NCBI GenBank assembly: GCA_900315175.1
Contig: OMYA01000006.1
Location: forward strand, 81,599-145,598
Source: an uncultured Bacteroidales bacterium
GTDB lineage: Bacteria; Bacteroidota; Bacteroidia; Bacteroidales; F082
Reading direction: 5' to 3'
Length of the DNA stretch: 64,000 nt
A program made the position numbers and the translations under genes. Of the stretch, positions 27,207-35,676 are shown piece by piece; positions within the stretch are counted from its first letter, which is position 1; each line of letters begins with the position of its first letter. The notes below the pieces were generated by a model. The model worked only from the letters and a program-made list of their open reading frames with translations, was not told where the DNA came from and searched no databases.

Positions 27207-28634
27207 TTAATATCTGTAGATATCTGATTTGAATGGCCCGTTGATTGGGACGCCGATGTAATCGGCTTGTTTTGGGGTCAGTTTGGTGAGTTTCACACCT
27301 ATTTTCTCGAGATGTAAGCGAGCCACTTCCTCGTCGAGATATTTTGGCAGGCAGTACACGTCGATAGGATATGTTCCGCGTTTTTCCCAGAGGTCCATCT
27401 GTGCCAGGGTCTGGTTGGTGAACGAGTTACTCATCACGAAGCTGGCGTGGCCTGTGGCGCAGCCGAGGTTCACGAGGCGGCCTTCAGCCAGGATAAAGAT
27501 GGCCTTTCCGTCAGGTTTCACGAACTTGTCGACTTGCGGTTTGATATTGATTTTCTTGACGCCTTTATAGTTTTCCAGTGCGTTGACCTGGATTTCGTTG
27601 TCGAAGTGGCCGATGTTGCAGACGATGGCTTGGTCTTTCATCTGGAGCATGTGTTCGAGTGTGATGACGTCGCAGTTGCCGGTGCAAGTGACGAAGATGT
27701 TGCCTTCCTTCACTGCTTCTTCCATTGTGGTGACTTCGTAGCCTTCCATTGCGGCCTGCAGTGCGCAAATCGGGTCGATTTCTGTCACGAGGACGCGGGC
27801 GCCGTAAGAGCGCATCGACTGAGCGCAGCCTTTACCGACGTCGCCGTAGCCTAGCACCACGATGACTTTACCGGCGAGCATTACGTCGGTGGCACGTTTG
27901 ATGCCGTCGGCCAATGACTCGCGGCAGCCGTACAAGTTATCGAACTTGCTCTTTGTGACGCTGTCGTTGACGTTGATAGCAGGGACGAGAAGTTTGCCTG
28001 CTTCTTTCATCTGATAGAGACGGTGTACGCCTGTTGTTGTCTCTTCCGACACGCCTTTCCAGTTGGCGACCACTTTGTGCCAGTGTTGAGGGTCCATTTT
28101 ATAAGTCTCTTTGATGACCCCCATCAAGGCTTTTTCTTCGGCGTTTGCGGGTTCCACTTCGAGGAGTTTGGGGTTGTTTTCGCATTCGTAGCCTTTGTGA
28201 ATCAACAAAGTGGCGTCGCCGCCGTCGTCGACGATGAGGTCAGGGCCGTTGCCGTCGGGGAATGTGAGGGCGCGCATGGTGCACCACCAGTAGTCGTCTA
28301 GGGTCTCGCCTTTCCAAGCAAACACTGGTGTTCCGCCTGCCACGATGCCTGCTGCGGCATGGTCTTGTGTCGAGAATATGTTGCAGCTTGCCCAGCGCAC
28401 CTCGGCGCCGAGAGCTTTCAACGTTTCGATGAGACAAGCGGTTTGGATGGTCATGTGGAGCGAGCCGCTGATGCGTGCGCCTTTGAGAGGCTTGCTCTCG
28501 CCGTATTTCTTACGGAGTGCCATCAATCCAGGCATCTCGTGTTCAGAAATTTCAATGTCTTTTCTTCCCCACTCTGCCAGACTTGGGTCGGCGATGAGGT
28601 AAGGAAGGTCCATTCTCTTGAGTTCTTCTTTCAT
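27207..28634 (-). CDS. ahcY: Adenosylhomocysteinase
   Basis: This NAD-dependent cytoplasmic enzyme splits S-adenosylhomocysteine into adenosine and homocysteine, recycling the product of methyl-transfer reactions. The 475 residues show [13 protein letters not shown] near 136, the NAD-binding [20 protein letters not shown] near 260, [10 protein letters not shown] near 340, and the conserved C-terminal KSDIYRY ending. It is 9 bp downstream of a GH29 fucosidase gene, an odd pairing, and ends at a shared terminator. Confidence 0.97.
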   Translation of the reverse strand: MKEELKRMDLPYLIADPSLAEWGRKDIEISEHEMPGLMALRKKYGESKPLKGARISGSLHMTIQTACLIETLKALGAEVRWASCNIFSTQDHAAAGIVAGGTPVFAWKGETLDDYWWCTMRALTFPDGNGPDLIVDDGGDATLLIHKGYECENNPKLLEVEPANAEEKALMGVIKETYKMDPQHWHKVVANWKGVSEETTTGVHRLYQMKEAGKLLVPAINVNDSVTKSKFDNLYGCRESLADGIKRATDVMLAGKVIVVLGYGDVGKGCAQSMRSYGARVLVTEIDPICALQAAMEGYEVTTMEEAVKEGNIFVTCTGNCDVITLEHMLQMKDQAIVCNIGHFDNEIQVNALENYKGVKKINIKPQVDKFVKPDGKAIFILAEGRLVNLGCATGHASFVMSNSFTNQTLAQMDLWEKRGTYPIDVYCLPKYLDEEVARLHLEKIGVKLTKLTPKQADYIGVPINGPFKSDIYRY

Positions 28635-28643
28635 ATTTCAATT

Positions 28644-30023
28644 TTATTTTAATTCAAAAACGACGGCGTGTTCGAGTTTGACATCGCCATTAATATTAAT
28701 AAGGTATCCGTCAGCGGTCTTTGTGAGCTTGGCTTTTGCCTTGCTGCCGAGGATTTTCACCTTGTTTTTATTCAGTTCTGCATTGATTTTGATTGAGTTA
28801 GGCATCGTTTCGCCTTCGTCAAGCATATAAATCGCGTAAATCTTGCCGTTTTTCTGAGTGAAACGCACTTTCCCGTCGCAATAAGGATAGAACGGACGTG
28901 TGCCGTATATGGCTTCGCCGTTGATTTTCATCCAGTTACCTATTTCGTGCATACGCTCGACAGCTGTTGGAGGCAGCTCGCCTTCAGGTGACGGGCCTAC
29001 GTTGAGGAGGTAGTTGCCGCCTTTAGCCACGATATCGACCAAAAGATGCACTATCTTATTGGTACTCTTGTAGTTATCTGTTTCGACATACGACCATGAG
29101 TCACCCATCGACATGCATGTCTCCCAAGGGAAGGGAAGCAAGGTGTCTGGCACCTGTTGTTCAGGGGTCTGGTAGTTCTCGTATTTTCCGTGTACTGTGC
29201 GGTCGACGATGATGAGGTCGGGGTTGTTTTCGCGAGCCATAGCTGCTATTTTGGGCATGTCGATGTCCTGGATATAGCCTTTGCAGCCGAGCCAAGAGCG
29301 GTATTCGTCGTTGAGGCTGTACTCCGGACGCACCCAGCCGCCGTCGAGCCAAAGGATGTCGATGTCGCCGTAGTTGTGTGTCAGCTCATGAATCTGGTTG
29401 TAGGTGAAATCGCAGAAACTCTGCCAACGTTCAGGATATCTCTGAGGATCGTAGTTCACGTTTCTATCTGGAGTCGCCCACTGTTCAGCCCAGTAATTGG
29501 GATGATGCCAGTCGGCTTTAGAGAAGTAGAGACCTGTCCAAAAGCCTTGATTTCTGAAGGCTTCCACGATAGCACCAGTGATGTCGGCTTTCTCATTTTC
29601 TGAAAAAGGACACGATGGGTCGACGGTTGAATATGTTGTCTCCTTGGTGTCGTACATGCAGAATCCGTCGTGATGCTTGGTGGTGAAGACCACATATTTC
29701 ATTCCAGCTTCTTTAGCGAGCTTAGCCCACTCTTCGGGATTGAATTTTATTGGATTGAATGTAGTGTTAAGTGCTTGATAATCAGCTTTATACTGAATAT
29801 AGTTAGCACCATTGCGGTTAATCCAGTCTTCGTTGCAGATAGACCACGACTCTACCACGCCCCATTGGGCATACATGCCCCAGTGCATCATGAAGCCGAA
29901 CTTCAGGTCCTGCCATTCCGCGATGCGGTTGGTGATGACGGGATCATTTTCCGGCTCCTGAAGATTTTGGGCGGAGGCGGTGACACCTATCAATAATAAT
30001 GCTATGGCGAATATCCTTTTCAT
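28644..30023 (-). CDS. Alpha-L-fucosidase, GH29 family
   Basis: This 459-residue exported enzyme has a signal peptide ending ASAQ (about residue 19), so it acts in the periplasm or outside on fucosylated glycans. The GH29 barrel shows FGFMMHW (His47), TTKHHDGFCMYD (His117/118, substrate-binding), and DILWLDGGW with the predicted nucleophile Asp227. A C-terminal beta-sandwich of about 90 residues follows. It sits 33 bp after the leuS gene stop and just before ahcY. No Sus-type partners are nearby, so it is a stand-alone scavenging enzyme. Confidence 0.9.
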   Translation of the reverse strand: MKRIFAIALLLIGVTASAQNLQEPENDPVITNRIAEWQDLKFGFMMHWGMYAQWGVVESWSICNEDWINRNGANYIQYKADYQALNTTFNPIKFNPEEWAKLAKEAGMKYVVFTTKHHDGFCMYDTKETTYSTVDPSCPFSENEKADITGAIVEAFRNQGFWTGLYFSKADWHHPNYWAEQWATPDRNVNYDPQRYPERWQSFCDFTYNQIHELTHNYGDIDILWLDGGWVRPEYSLNDEYRSWLGCKGYIQDIDMPKIAAMARENNPDLIIVDRTVHGKYENYQTPEQQVPDTLLPFPWETCMSMGDSWSYVETDNYKSTNKIVHLLVDIVAKGGNYLLNVGPSPEGELPPTAVERMHEIGNWMKINGEAIYGTRPFYPYCDGKVRFTQKNGKIYAIYMLDEGETMPNSIKINAELNKNKVKILGSKAKAKLTKTADGYLININGDVKLEHAVVFELK

Positions 30024-30056
30024 ATTTCAAGCAGACAGACGTGGGCTGTCCTACGG

Positions 30057-33000
30057 TTATCCGACAACGATGTTAATAATTTTCTTCGGGATGAAGATGA
30101 CTTTGCGGATGGTGACGCCTTCCAACCATTTCTTGGCTTCTGGGGCGTTGACCACTGCATTTTGCACTTCGTCCTGTTTGATATCGAGAGGCAGTTCGAG
30201 GTCGAAACGTTTCTTTCCGTTGAACGACACTGGATAGAGGAATGTGTTCTCGACCACATTCGATGCATCGAATTCAGGGAAACGCTGGTTGACGACGCTG
30301 TCGTTGTGACCCATTTGATGCCACAGTTCTTCGGCGATATGCGGTGCGTAAGGTGAAATCATGATTGCGAGAGGCTCGAGGATTGCACGTTTGTTGCACT
30401 TCATGTCGGTGAGTTCGTTGACGCAAATCATGAAAGCTGAGACGACGGTGTTGAACGAGATACGTTCGATGTCTTCTTCTTCTTTCTTGATGAGTTTGTG
30501 CAGAACCTTAAGTTCTTCTTTTGTTGCGGGCTCGTCGCTAACTTCCGAGTAGAGTTTCCAGAATTTCTTCAGGAAGCGTGATGTGCCTTCAATTCCTTGG
30601 GTATCCCAAGGTTTTGACTGTTCGAGAGGTCCGAGGAACATCTCGTAGAGACGCAGGGTGTCGGCGCCGTATTTCACCACGAGGTCGTCAGGGTTTTGTA
30701 CGTTGAATTTGGACTTTGACATCTTCTCGATGAGCCAGTCGCATACGAACATTTTGTTGCCTTCTTTATCTTTTTCGAAGAAGAAACGGGCGTTTTTGAG
30801 GTCGTCGCGCCATTCGCGGAAGGCGTGGATGTCGAGGATGTCGTTGTGTACGATATTGATATCGACGAGCATTGGGTCGGTAAACTGTTCGATGTCGGGC
30901 AGGTTCTTCGATGCGAATATTGGTCCGCCGCTGTATTCTTCGCCTTGGATGAATGAAGGGACGTCGTTGCCGAGGCAGAACTCGCGCATACGCTGGCGCA
31001 CGTAGTCGGTGCCTTGTTCGAAGTCGTTGATGATGTCGACTAAAGGTATCAGCAGCAGTCGGTAGCCGTGTTCGTCGGCGTATTTACGCCAAGGTTCAGC
31101 CACACGTTCGAGGTTGCCCATTCTATTGATTTCGATGATAAGGCCTTTTTCGGGGCAGAAGAAGTCGAAGCGACGGCGTCCTTCCTTGTAATCGCGCACG
31201 AATTTAAGTCCTAACTTATTCTCTTTCAGTCGTTTCCAGACGGCATATTCGCATATTTTCTCGAGGTTGACACGGTAGGCGATGCTGGAGCGGCCTTGTA
31301 TCATTCCCTGGTTGACCATTTTCTGGAAAGGCTCGTCTTTGCATGCAAGTCCGAGGTCGAACAGGAACTTGTTCCAGAAGCGGCTATATATGAGGTGACC
31401 TGTGGCATGTTCAGCGCCACCGATGTAGAGGTCGACGTTCTGCCAGTAGTCGTTGGCTTCGCGGCTGAAGTATTCCTTGTCGTTATGCGGGTCCATATAG
31501 CGGAGGTAATATCCGCTTGAGCCTGCAAAGCCAGGCATTGTGTTTGTTTCGATAGGATAACCCTCCTCGGTGACCCAGTTTTTGGCTCTTGCTAAAGGTG
31601 GCTCACCTGTCTCTGTCGGTTTGTAGGCGTCGATAGAAGGCAGTTCGAGAGGTAACTTATTGACATCCATAGCGTAAGGCATGCCATCCTTATAATAAAT
31701 TGGGAATGGTTCGCCCCAGTATCGCTGGCGGCTGAAGATGGCGTCGCGCAGACGGTAGTTGGTTTTTCCTTTGCCGATGCCGAGTTTCTCAAGTTCTTCA
31801 ATCATGCGGAGGATAGCCTGTTTCACTGTGAGTCCGTTGAGGAACTCAGAGTTTATGAGCACACCTTCTTTTGCGTCGAATGACTCCGTCCATGTGGCGG
31901 GGTCTGACGGTTCCTCGCCTGGTTTGGCGACGACTTGGATTATTGGGAGGTTGAAGTGTCGTGCGAAGGCGAAGTCGCGGCTGTCGTGAGCCGGCACTGC
32001 CATGATGGCGCCGGTGCCGTAGCCCATGAGGACATAATCTGAGACCCAGATCGGGATTTTTGTTCCGTTGAACGGGTTGACGGCGTAAGAGCCTGTGAAC
32101 ACGCCGCTCACCTTCTTCACTTCTGACATACGTTCGCGTTCGGAGCGGTTTTTTGCCCAGGTGACATATTCTTCGACGGTGGCGCGTTGTTCTTTGGTAG
32201 TAAGCTGTTTTATCATCTCGTGTTCAGGTGCGAGCACCATGAAGGTGACGCCGAACAGGGTGTCGGCGCGGGTGGTGAACACTTCGAAATCAATGTCTTT
32301 ATCGGCGACTTTGAAGAAGACGGAGGCGCCCATTGACTTGCCTATCCAGTTGCGTTGCACGTCTTTTATTGACTCGGTCCAGTCGAGGGTCTCGAGGCCT
32401 TCGAGGAGGCGTTCGGCGTATGCGGTGATACGCAGCAGCCACTGTTTCATCGACTTACGGATGACAGGATATCCGCCGCGCACCGAGAGTCCGTCCTGGA
32501 CCTCATCGTTGGCGAGCACCGTCCCGAGTTCCGGACACCAGTTCACCATGGTGTCGGCAAGGTAAGCGAGGCGGTAGTTCATCAGTGTTTCCTGCTGTTC
32601 ACGCTCGCTCATCATCTTCCACTGCGCGGCGGTGAAGCTCATCGGCTTGGTGCAGGCAATGTCGAGTCCGCTGGTGCCGTTTTTCTTGAAATAGTCGACA
32701 AGGTCGGAGATAGGCTTGGCTTTCTTGCATTTGTTGCAATAGAACGAGTTGAACAGCTGGATGAATGTCCACTGTGTCCATTTATAATAATGTGGGTCGC
32801 TGGTGCGCACCTCGCGGTCCCAGTCGTAGCAGAAACCGATTTTATCCATCTGTTCACGGTAGCGGTTGATGTTTTTCTCCGTGGTGACAGCCGGATGTGT
32901 ACCTGTTTGGATGGCATACTGTTCAGCCGGGAGTCCGTAGGCATCGTAGCCCATCGGGTGAAGCACGTTGAAACCCTTCAAGCGTTTATAGCGAGCGTAA

Positions 33001-33179
33001 ATATCCGATGCGATGTATCCAAGAGGATGTCCCACATGAAGACCCGCGCCCGACGGATAAGGAAACATGTCCAGCACATAAAACTTCGGCTTATTGTGGT
33101 CAATATCAACATGATAGGTCTTGTTTTCACGCCAATATTCCTGCCATTTTTTCTCGATTTCTTCAAAATTATATTCCAT
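30057..33179 (-). CDS. leuS: Leucyl-tRNA synthetase with inserted DUF559/PDDEXK-like domain
   Basis: This 1,040-residue class I synthetase charges tRNA-Leu. The HIGH motif is GLHVGHP (His48-His51), the editing domain lies at about 280-450, and KMSKS is at 819-823. It is longer than usual because of about 110 extra residues (roughly 638-750) just before KMSKS, between the GMIQGRSS and [12 protein letters not shown] segments. The extra segment reads like DUF559: [20 protein letters not shown], then [18 protein letters not shown] and [13 protein letters not shown]. Asp672 and Glu683 fit the PDDEXK core, but the next acidic or Lys position is Asn685. The frame continues normally on both sides, so the enzyme is probably functional. 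Confidence 0.93.
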   Translation of the reverse strand: MEYNFEEIEKKWQEYWRENKTYHVDIDHNKPKFYVLDMFPYPSGAGLHVGHPLGYIASDIYARYKRLKGFNVLHPMGYDAYGLPAEQYAIQTGTHPAVTTEKNINRYREQMDKIGFCYDWDREVRTSDPHYYKWTQWTFIQLFNSFYCNKCKKAKPISDLVDYFKKNGTSGLDIACTKPMSFTAAQWKMMSEREQQETLMNYRLAYLADTMVNWCPELGTVLANDEVQDGLSVRGGYPVIRKSMKQWLLRITAYAERLLEGLETLDWTESIKDVQRNWIGKSMGASVFFKVADKDIDFEVFTTRADTLFGVTFMVLAPEHEMIKQLTTKEQRATVEEYVTWAKNRSERERMSEVKKVSGVFTGSYAVNPFNGTKIPIWVSDYVLMGYGTGAIMAVPAHDSRDFAFARHFNLPIIQVVAKPGEEPSDPATWTESFDAKEGVLINSEFLNGLTVKQAILRMIEELEKLGIGKGKTNYRLRDAIFSRQRYWGEPFPIYYKDGMPYAMDVNKLPLELPSIDAYKPTETGEPPLARAKNWVTEEGYPIETNTMPGFAGSSGYYLRYMDPHNDKEYFSREANDYWQNVDLYIGGAEHATGHLIYSRFWNKFLFDLGLACKDEPFQKMVNQGMIQGRSSIAYRVNLEKICEYAVWKRLKENKLGLKFVRDYKEGRRRFDFFCPEKGLIIEINRMGNLERVAEPWRKYADEHGYRLLLIPLVDIINDFEQGTDYVRQRMREFCLGNDVPSFIQGEEYSGGPIFASKNLPDIEQFTDPMLVDINIVHNDILDIHAFREWRDDLKNARFFFEKDKEGNKMFVCDWLIEKMSKSKFNVQNPDDLVVKYGADTLRLYEMFLGPLEQSKPWDTQGIEGTSRFLKKFWKLYSEVSDEPATKEELKVLHKLIKKEEEDIERISFNTVVSAFMICVNELTDMKCNKRAILEPLAIMISPYAPHIAEELWHQMGHNDSVVNQRFPEFDASNVVENTFLYPVSFNGKKRFDLELPLDIKQDEVQNAVVNAPEAKKWLEGVTIRKVIFIPKKIINIVVG
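30915..31268 (-). other. DUF559/PDDEXK-like insertion within leuS
   Basis: This is the nucleotide span of about residues 638-755 of LeuRS. The charged helix, FDFF and IIEI beta-strands, and a helix-strand end ([10 protein letters not shown]) follow the VSR/DUF559 endonuclease fold. It falls in the connecting region where other bacterial LeuRS enzymes carry a lineage-specific domain. There are no intein splice motifs at its edges (no Cys/Ser start, no His-Asn end), so it stays in the mature protein. Confidence 0.65.
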
Positions 33180-33264
33180 AATATTTTAAAAATTTTCGCG
33201 TTTGAAAAAACGTGTAAAATTACAACATTTTTCGCTACACACCTTATATTATTTAAAATTTTTG

Positions 33265-33272
33265 TATTTTTG
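33265..33272 (+). promoter_or_regulatory. Predicted -7 box for the histidine kinase
   Basis: TATTTTTG fits TAnnTTTG. It ends only 4 bp before ATG 33277, which would put the transcript start at or near the start codon. Confidence 0.45.
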
Positions 33273-33276
33273 TGGA

Positions 33277-34782
33277 ATGAAAACTAACATTTACATTCAG
33301 AAGAGATGGTGGAATCTGGCGCTCTCGGTGCTGGCGGTCATCATAATAAGCATTTCGACACAGTACACGAGCCGTCTGGTGAAGCGTTTTGCGGCGCAGG
33401 AGACGAAGCAGATTGAGATGTGGGCGGAGGCGGTGCAGAGCCATGCTGAGCTGATGAACTACACCAAAGTCTTCTTCAACGAAGTGAGCGAACAGGAGCA
33501 GAAACGCGTGCAGTTGCTGGCGAAGGCGTACGAGAGCTTCCTCGAAGCCAGTCCGGAGGAAAACACTTCGATATATCTCGACATCATACAGAGCAACATC
33601 AGCATTCCGGTAGTGATTACTGACAATTCCGCAAAGATAGACCTCTCAATCAACCTGCCTGAACATCTTAAAGACAAGACGAAGTTCGACGAGGAGATGA
33701 TGACGGAGTTCAGCGTTTATCAGCCGATAAAGATTGACCTTTTCGGAAAGACAAAGTGGCTTTTTTACAATGAATCGTTGATTTATACTGAGTTGAAAGG
33801 TGTTTTGGATGACTTATTCAAGCTTTTCATCAACGACGTGACCGACAATGCCGTCGGTGCGCCAGTTATCATCATGGACAGCATCGACAATACGGTTTTG
33901 GCATTCGGAAACCTCGACTCCATCAAGATGAAGGACCCGCAATACGTTGAGAATCAGATTCGTACGATGCAGGAGGAGAACTATCCCATCAAGGTTAATT
34001 ATCTTGACGACAACAAGGCATACATTTATTACAGACGGTCGGACTTGCTTTTGCAGATGCGTTATTTCCCGATGGTGCAGATGCTTATTTTCGGTTTGTT
34101 TGTGCTTCTTGCATATCTTTTGTTCAGCTATGTGCGCCGCTCGGAGCAAAACCAGGTGTGGGCGGGCATGGCGAAGGAGACCGCACATCAAATCGGCACG
34201 CCTCTGAGCTCGCTGATTGGCTGGATAGAGCTGATGAAGCTGGAGGAGCATCCGTTTTACGGGACGGCAGAGATGGAGCACGACCTGAAAAGGCTCGACA
34301 CCATAACGAAACGTTTCTCGAAAATAGGCTCCATCCCGACTTTGGAGGACACCGACGTGGTGGCGTCTGTCGACAAGACCATGAAATACATGCAGCGCAG
34401 GTCGTCGTCGAAGATCGAGTTCGCAATATTGCTGCCTAACAGAGAGATAGTGATACCGATGAACGCCCCATTGTTCAGCTGGGTTTTGGAGAACCTCACC
34501 AAGAACGCCATCGACGCTATGGGAGACAAAGGCAAAATCACCATCGAGCTCACCGAAGACGACAGTAACGTGTTTATCGACATCAGCGACACCGGCAAGG
34601 GCCTGCCACGCTCCATGTACAAGCAGATTTTCAAGCCCGGCTACACCTCCAAGAAACGCGGCTGGGGTCTCGGACTTTCGCTGGCAAAGCGTATCATCGA
34701 AGATTACCACAAAGGAAAAATCTTCGTTAAGAACAGCGTGACTGGACAAGGAACCACTTTCAGAATCATTTTGAAAAAATAA
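33277..34782 (+). CDS. Membrane sensor histidine kinase
   Basis: This protein of 501 residues has a membrane helix at about 12-30, an extracytoplasmic region with no recognised domain, and a second helix at about 270-288 (LIFGLFVLLAYLLFSYV). The cytoplasmic kinase has an H box KETAHQIGTPLSSLIGW with His near 309, an N box LENLTKNAIDAM, and G boxes DTGKGLP and GWGLGLSLAKRI. It senses an unknown signal and should phosphorylate a response regulator. None is encoded nearby, so it is an orphan here. The start at 33277 follows the -7 box closely, unlike the 25-codon-longer open frame. Confidence 0.92.
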   Translation: MKTNIYIQKRWWNLALSVLAVIIISISTQYTSRLVKRFAAQETKQIEMWAEAVQSHAELMNYTKVFFNEVSEQEQKRVQLLAKAYESFLEASPEENTSIYLDIIQSNISIPVVITDNSAKIDLSINLPEHLKDKTKFDEEMMTEFSVYQPIKIDLFGKTKWLFYNESLIYTELKGVLDDLFKLFINDVTDNAVGAPVIIMDSIDNTVLAFGNLDSIKMKDPQYVENQIRTMQEENYPIKVNYLDDNKAYIYYRRSDLLLQMRYFPMVQMLIFGLFVLLAYLLFSYVRRSEQNQVWAGMAKETAHQIGTPLSSLIGWIELMKLEEHPFYGTAEMEHDLKRLDTITKRFSKIGSIPTLEDTDVVASVDKTMKYMQRRSSSKIEFAILLPNREIVIPMNAPLFSWVLENLTKNAIDAMGDKGKITIELTEDDSNVFIDISDTGKGLPRSMYKQIFKPGYTSKKRGWGLGLSLAKRIIEDYHKGKIFVKNSVTGQGTTFRIILKK

Positions 34783-34841
34783 TGGCTGAATAGCGCTGGG
34801 ATTCAATAAAAAGTTGTAATTTCGTGGATTAAAATTTTATT

Positions 34842-35570
34842 ATGGCAATATACGACAAATTTCAAGATAAGACACGCAAAAAGCTTGCCGTTCTTGTCGA
34901 TCCCGACAAGCCTACCGACGAGCAGATTCTATCTATCGTTGACAAGGCCAACGCTGCCGACGTGGATTTCTTCTTCGTGGGCGGCAGCCTGCTCGTCACC
35001 GACAGCCTCGACCACTGTATCAAACTCATCAAGGAACACTCGAAGATTCCGGTGCTGATTTTCCCTGGCAACTCATTGCAAATCAGCAAGTACTGCGACG
35101 GATTTCTGTTGCTCTCGCTCATCTCCGGAAGGAACCCTGAGATGCTGATAGGAAGGCATGTCATAGCGGCGCCGTATCTTAAGCTCTACGGCAACGAGAT
35201 AATCCCGACAGGTTATATGCTCATCGACAGCGGCAAGGCCACATCGGTGACTTATATGAGCGACACCACCCCTATCCCGCATGACAAGGACGACATCGCG
35301 ATGTGCACCGCCATCGCAGGCGAGATGCTGGGCCTGAAGCTGATATACCTCGAGGCAGGCTCAGGCGCATTGATGCCGGTGTCGACAAGCATGATATCGA
35401 AGGTGAGCCAGATGATTAACATACCGTTGATAGTGGGAGGCGGCATCAAGACACCGGAGATGGCAGCAGACGCTGTGAAAGCCGGCGCCGATGTCATCGT
35501 GATTGGAACAGCGTTTGAGAAGGAGCCGGATATGCTGAAGAAGTTCGCCGACGCGATACACGGAGCTTGA
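34842..35570 (+). CDS. Geranylgeranylglyceryl/heptaprenylglyceryl phosphate synthase
   Basis: This 242-residue TIM-barrel enzyme joins a polyprenyl diphosphate to glycerol-1-phosphate through an ether bond, as in archaeal lipids. Visible motifs are LVDPDKPTDEQ (residues 18-28), FFVGGS (44-49), the catalytic-loop YLEAGSGA near 168, VGGGIKTPE near 194 and IGTAFEKEP near 221, which bind the phosphate. The length and pattern match the group II enzymes found in some Bacteroidota. The role of the ether lipid there is not clear. It is 59 bp after the histidine kinase and may share its transcript. Confidence 0.9.
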   Translation: MAIYDKFQDKTRKKLAVLVDPDKPTDEQILSIVDKANAADVDFFFVGGSLLVTDSLDHCIKLIKEHSKIPVLIFPGNSLQISKYCDGFLLLSLISGRNPEMLIGRHVIAAPYLKLYGNEIIPTGYMLIDSGKATSVTYMSDTTPIPHDKDDIAMCTAIAGEMLGLKLIYLEAGSGALMPVSTSMISKVSQMINIPLIVGGGIKTPEMAADAVKAGADVIVIGTAFEKEPDMLKKFADAIHGA

Positions 35571-35580
35571 TAAGCCTTGA

Positions 35581-35642
35581 AAGCGGCAGCCTTAAAGGCT
35601 TTAATGCCATTAATGCCGTTAAGGTCATTAAGGGAGCCGCTT
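35581..35642 (+). repeat. Hairpin-forming TTAATGCC element upstream of the DPP-type peptidase
   Basis: AAGCGGC/GCCGCTT and CCTTAA/TTAAGG form a nested imperfect stem around an ATTAATGCC repeat. The 15-nt core TTAATGCCATTAATG (35601-35615) is shared, on the opposite strand, with 51985-51999. It lies between GGGP synthase and the peptidase gene. Confidence 0.7.
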
Positions 35643-35676
35643 AAGGGTGATAAGGAATAAACTAAAATATTACAAT

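Noticed and set aside
28635..28650. SAH riboswitch upstream of ahcY
   Set aside because: Only 9 bp separate ahcY from the fucosidase gene, too short for a riboswitch, and no such structure is seen in the upstream gene end.
30915..31268. The leuS insertion as an intein
   Set aside because: No splice-site residues (Cys/Ser/Thr at the start, His-Asn before Cys/Ser/Thr at the end) are present, and there is no self-splicing domain. It is a permanent domain insertion.
33814..34806. Minus-strand open frame of 330 codons antisense to the histidine kinase
   Set aside because: The plus-strand kinase has all H, N and G boxes. The antisense frame has no recognisable motif and reflects codon composition.
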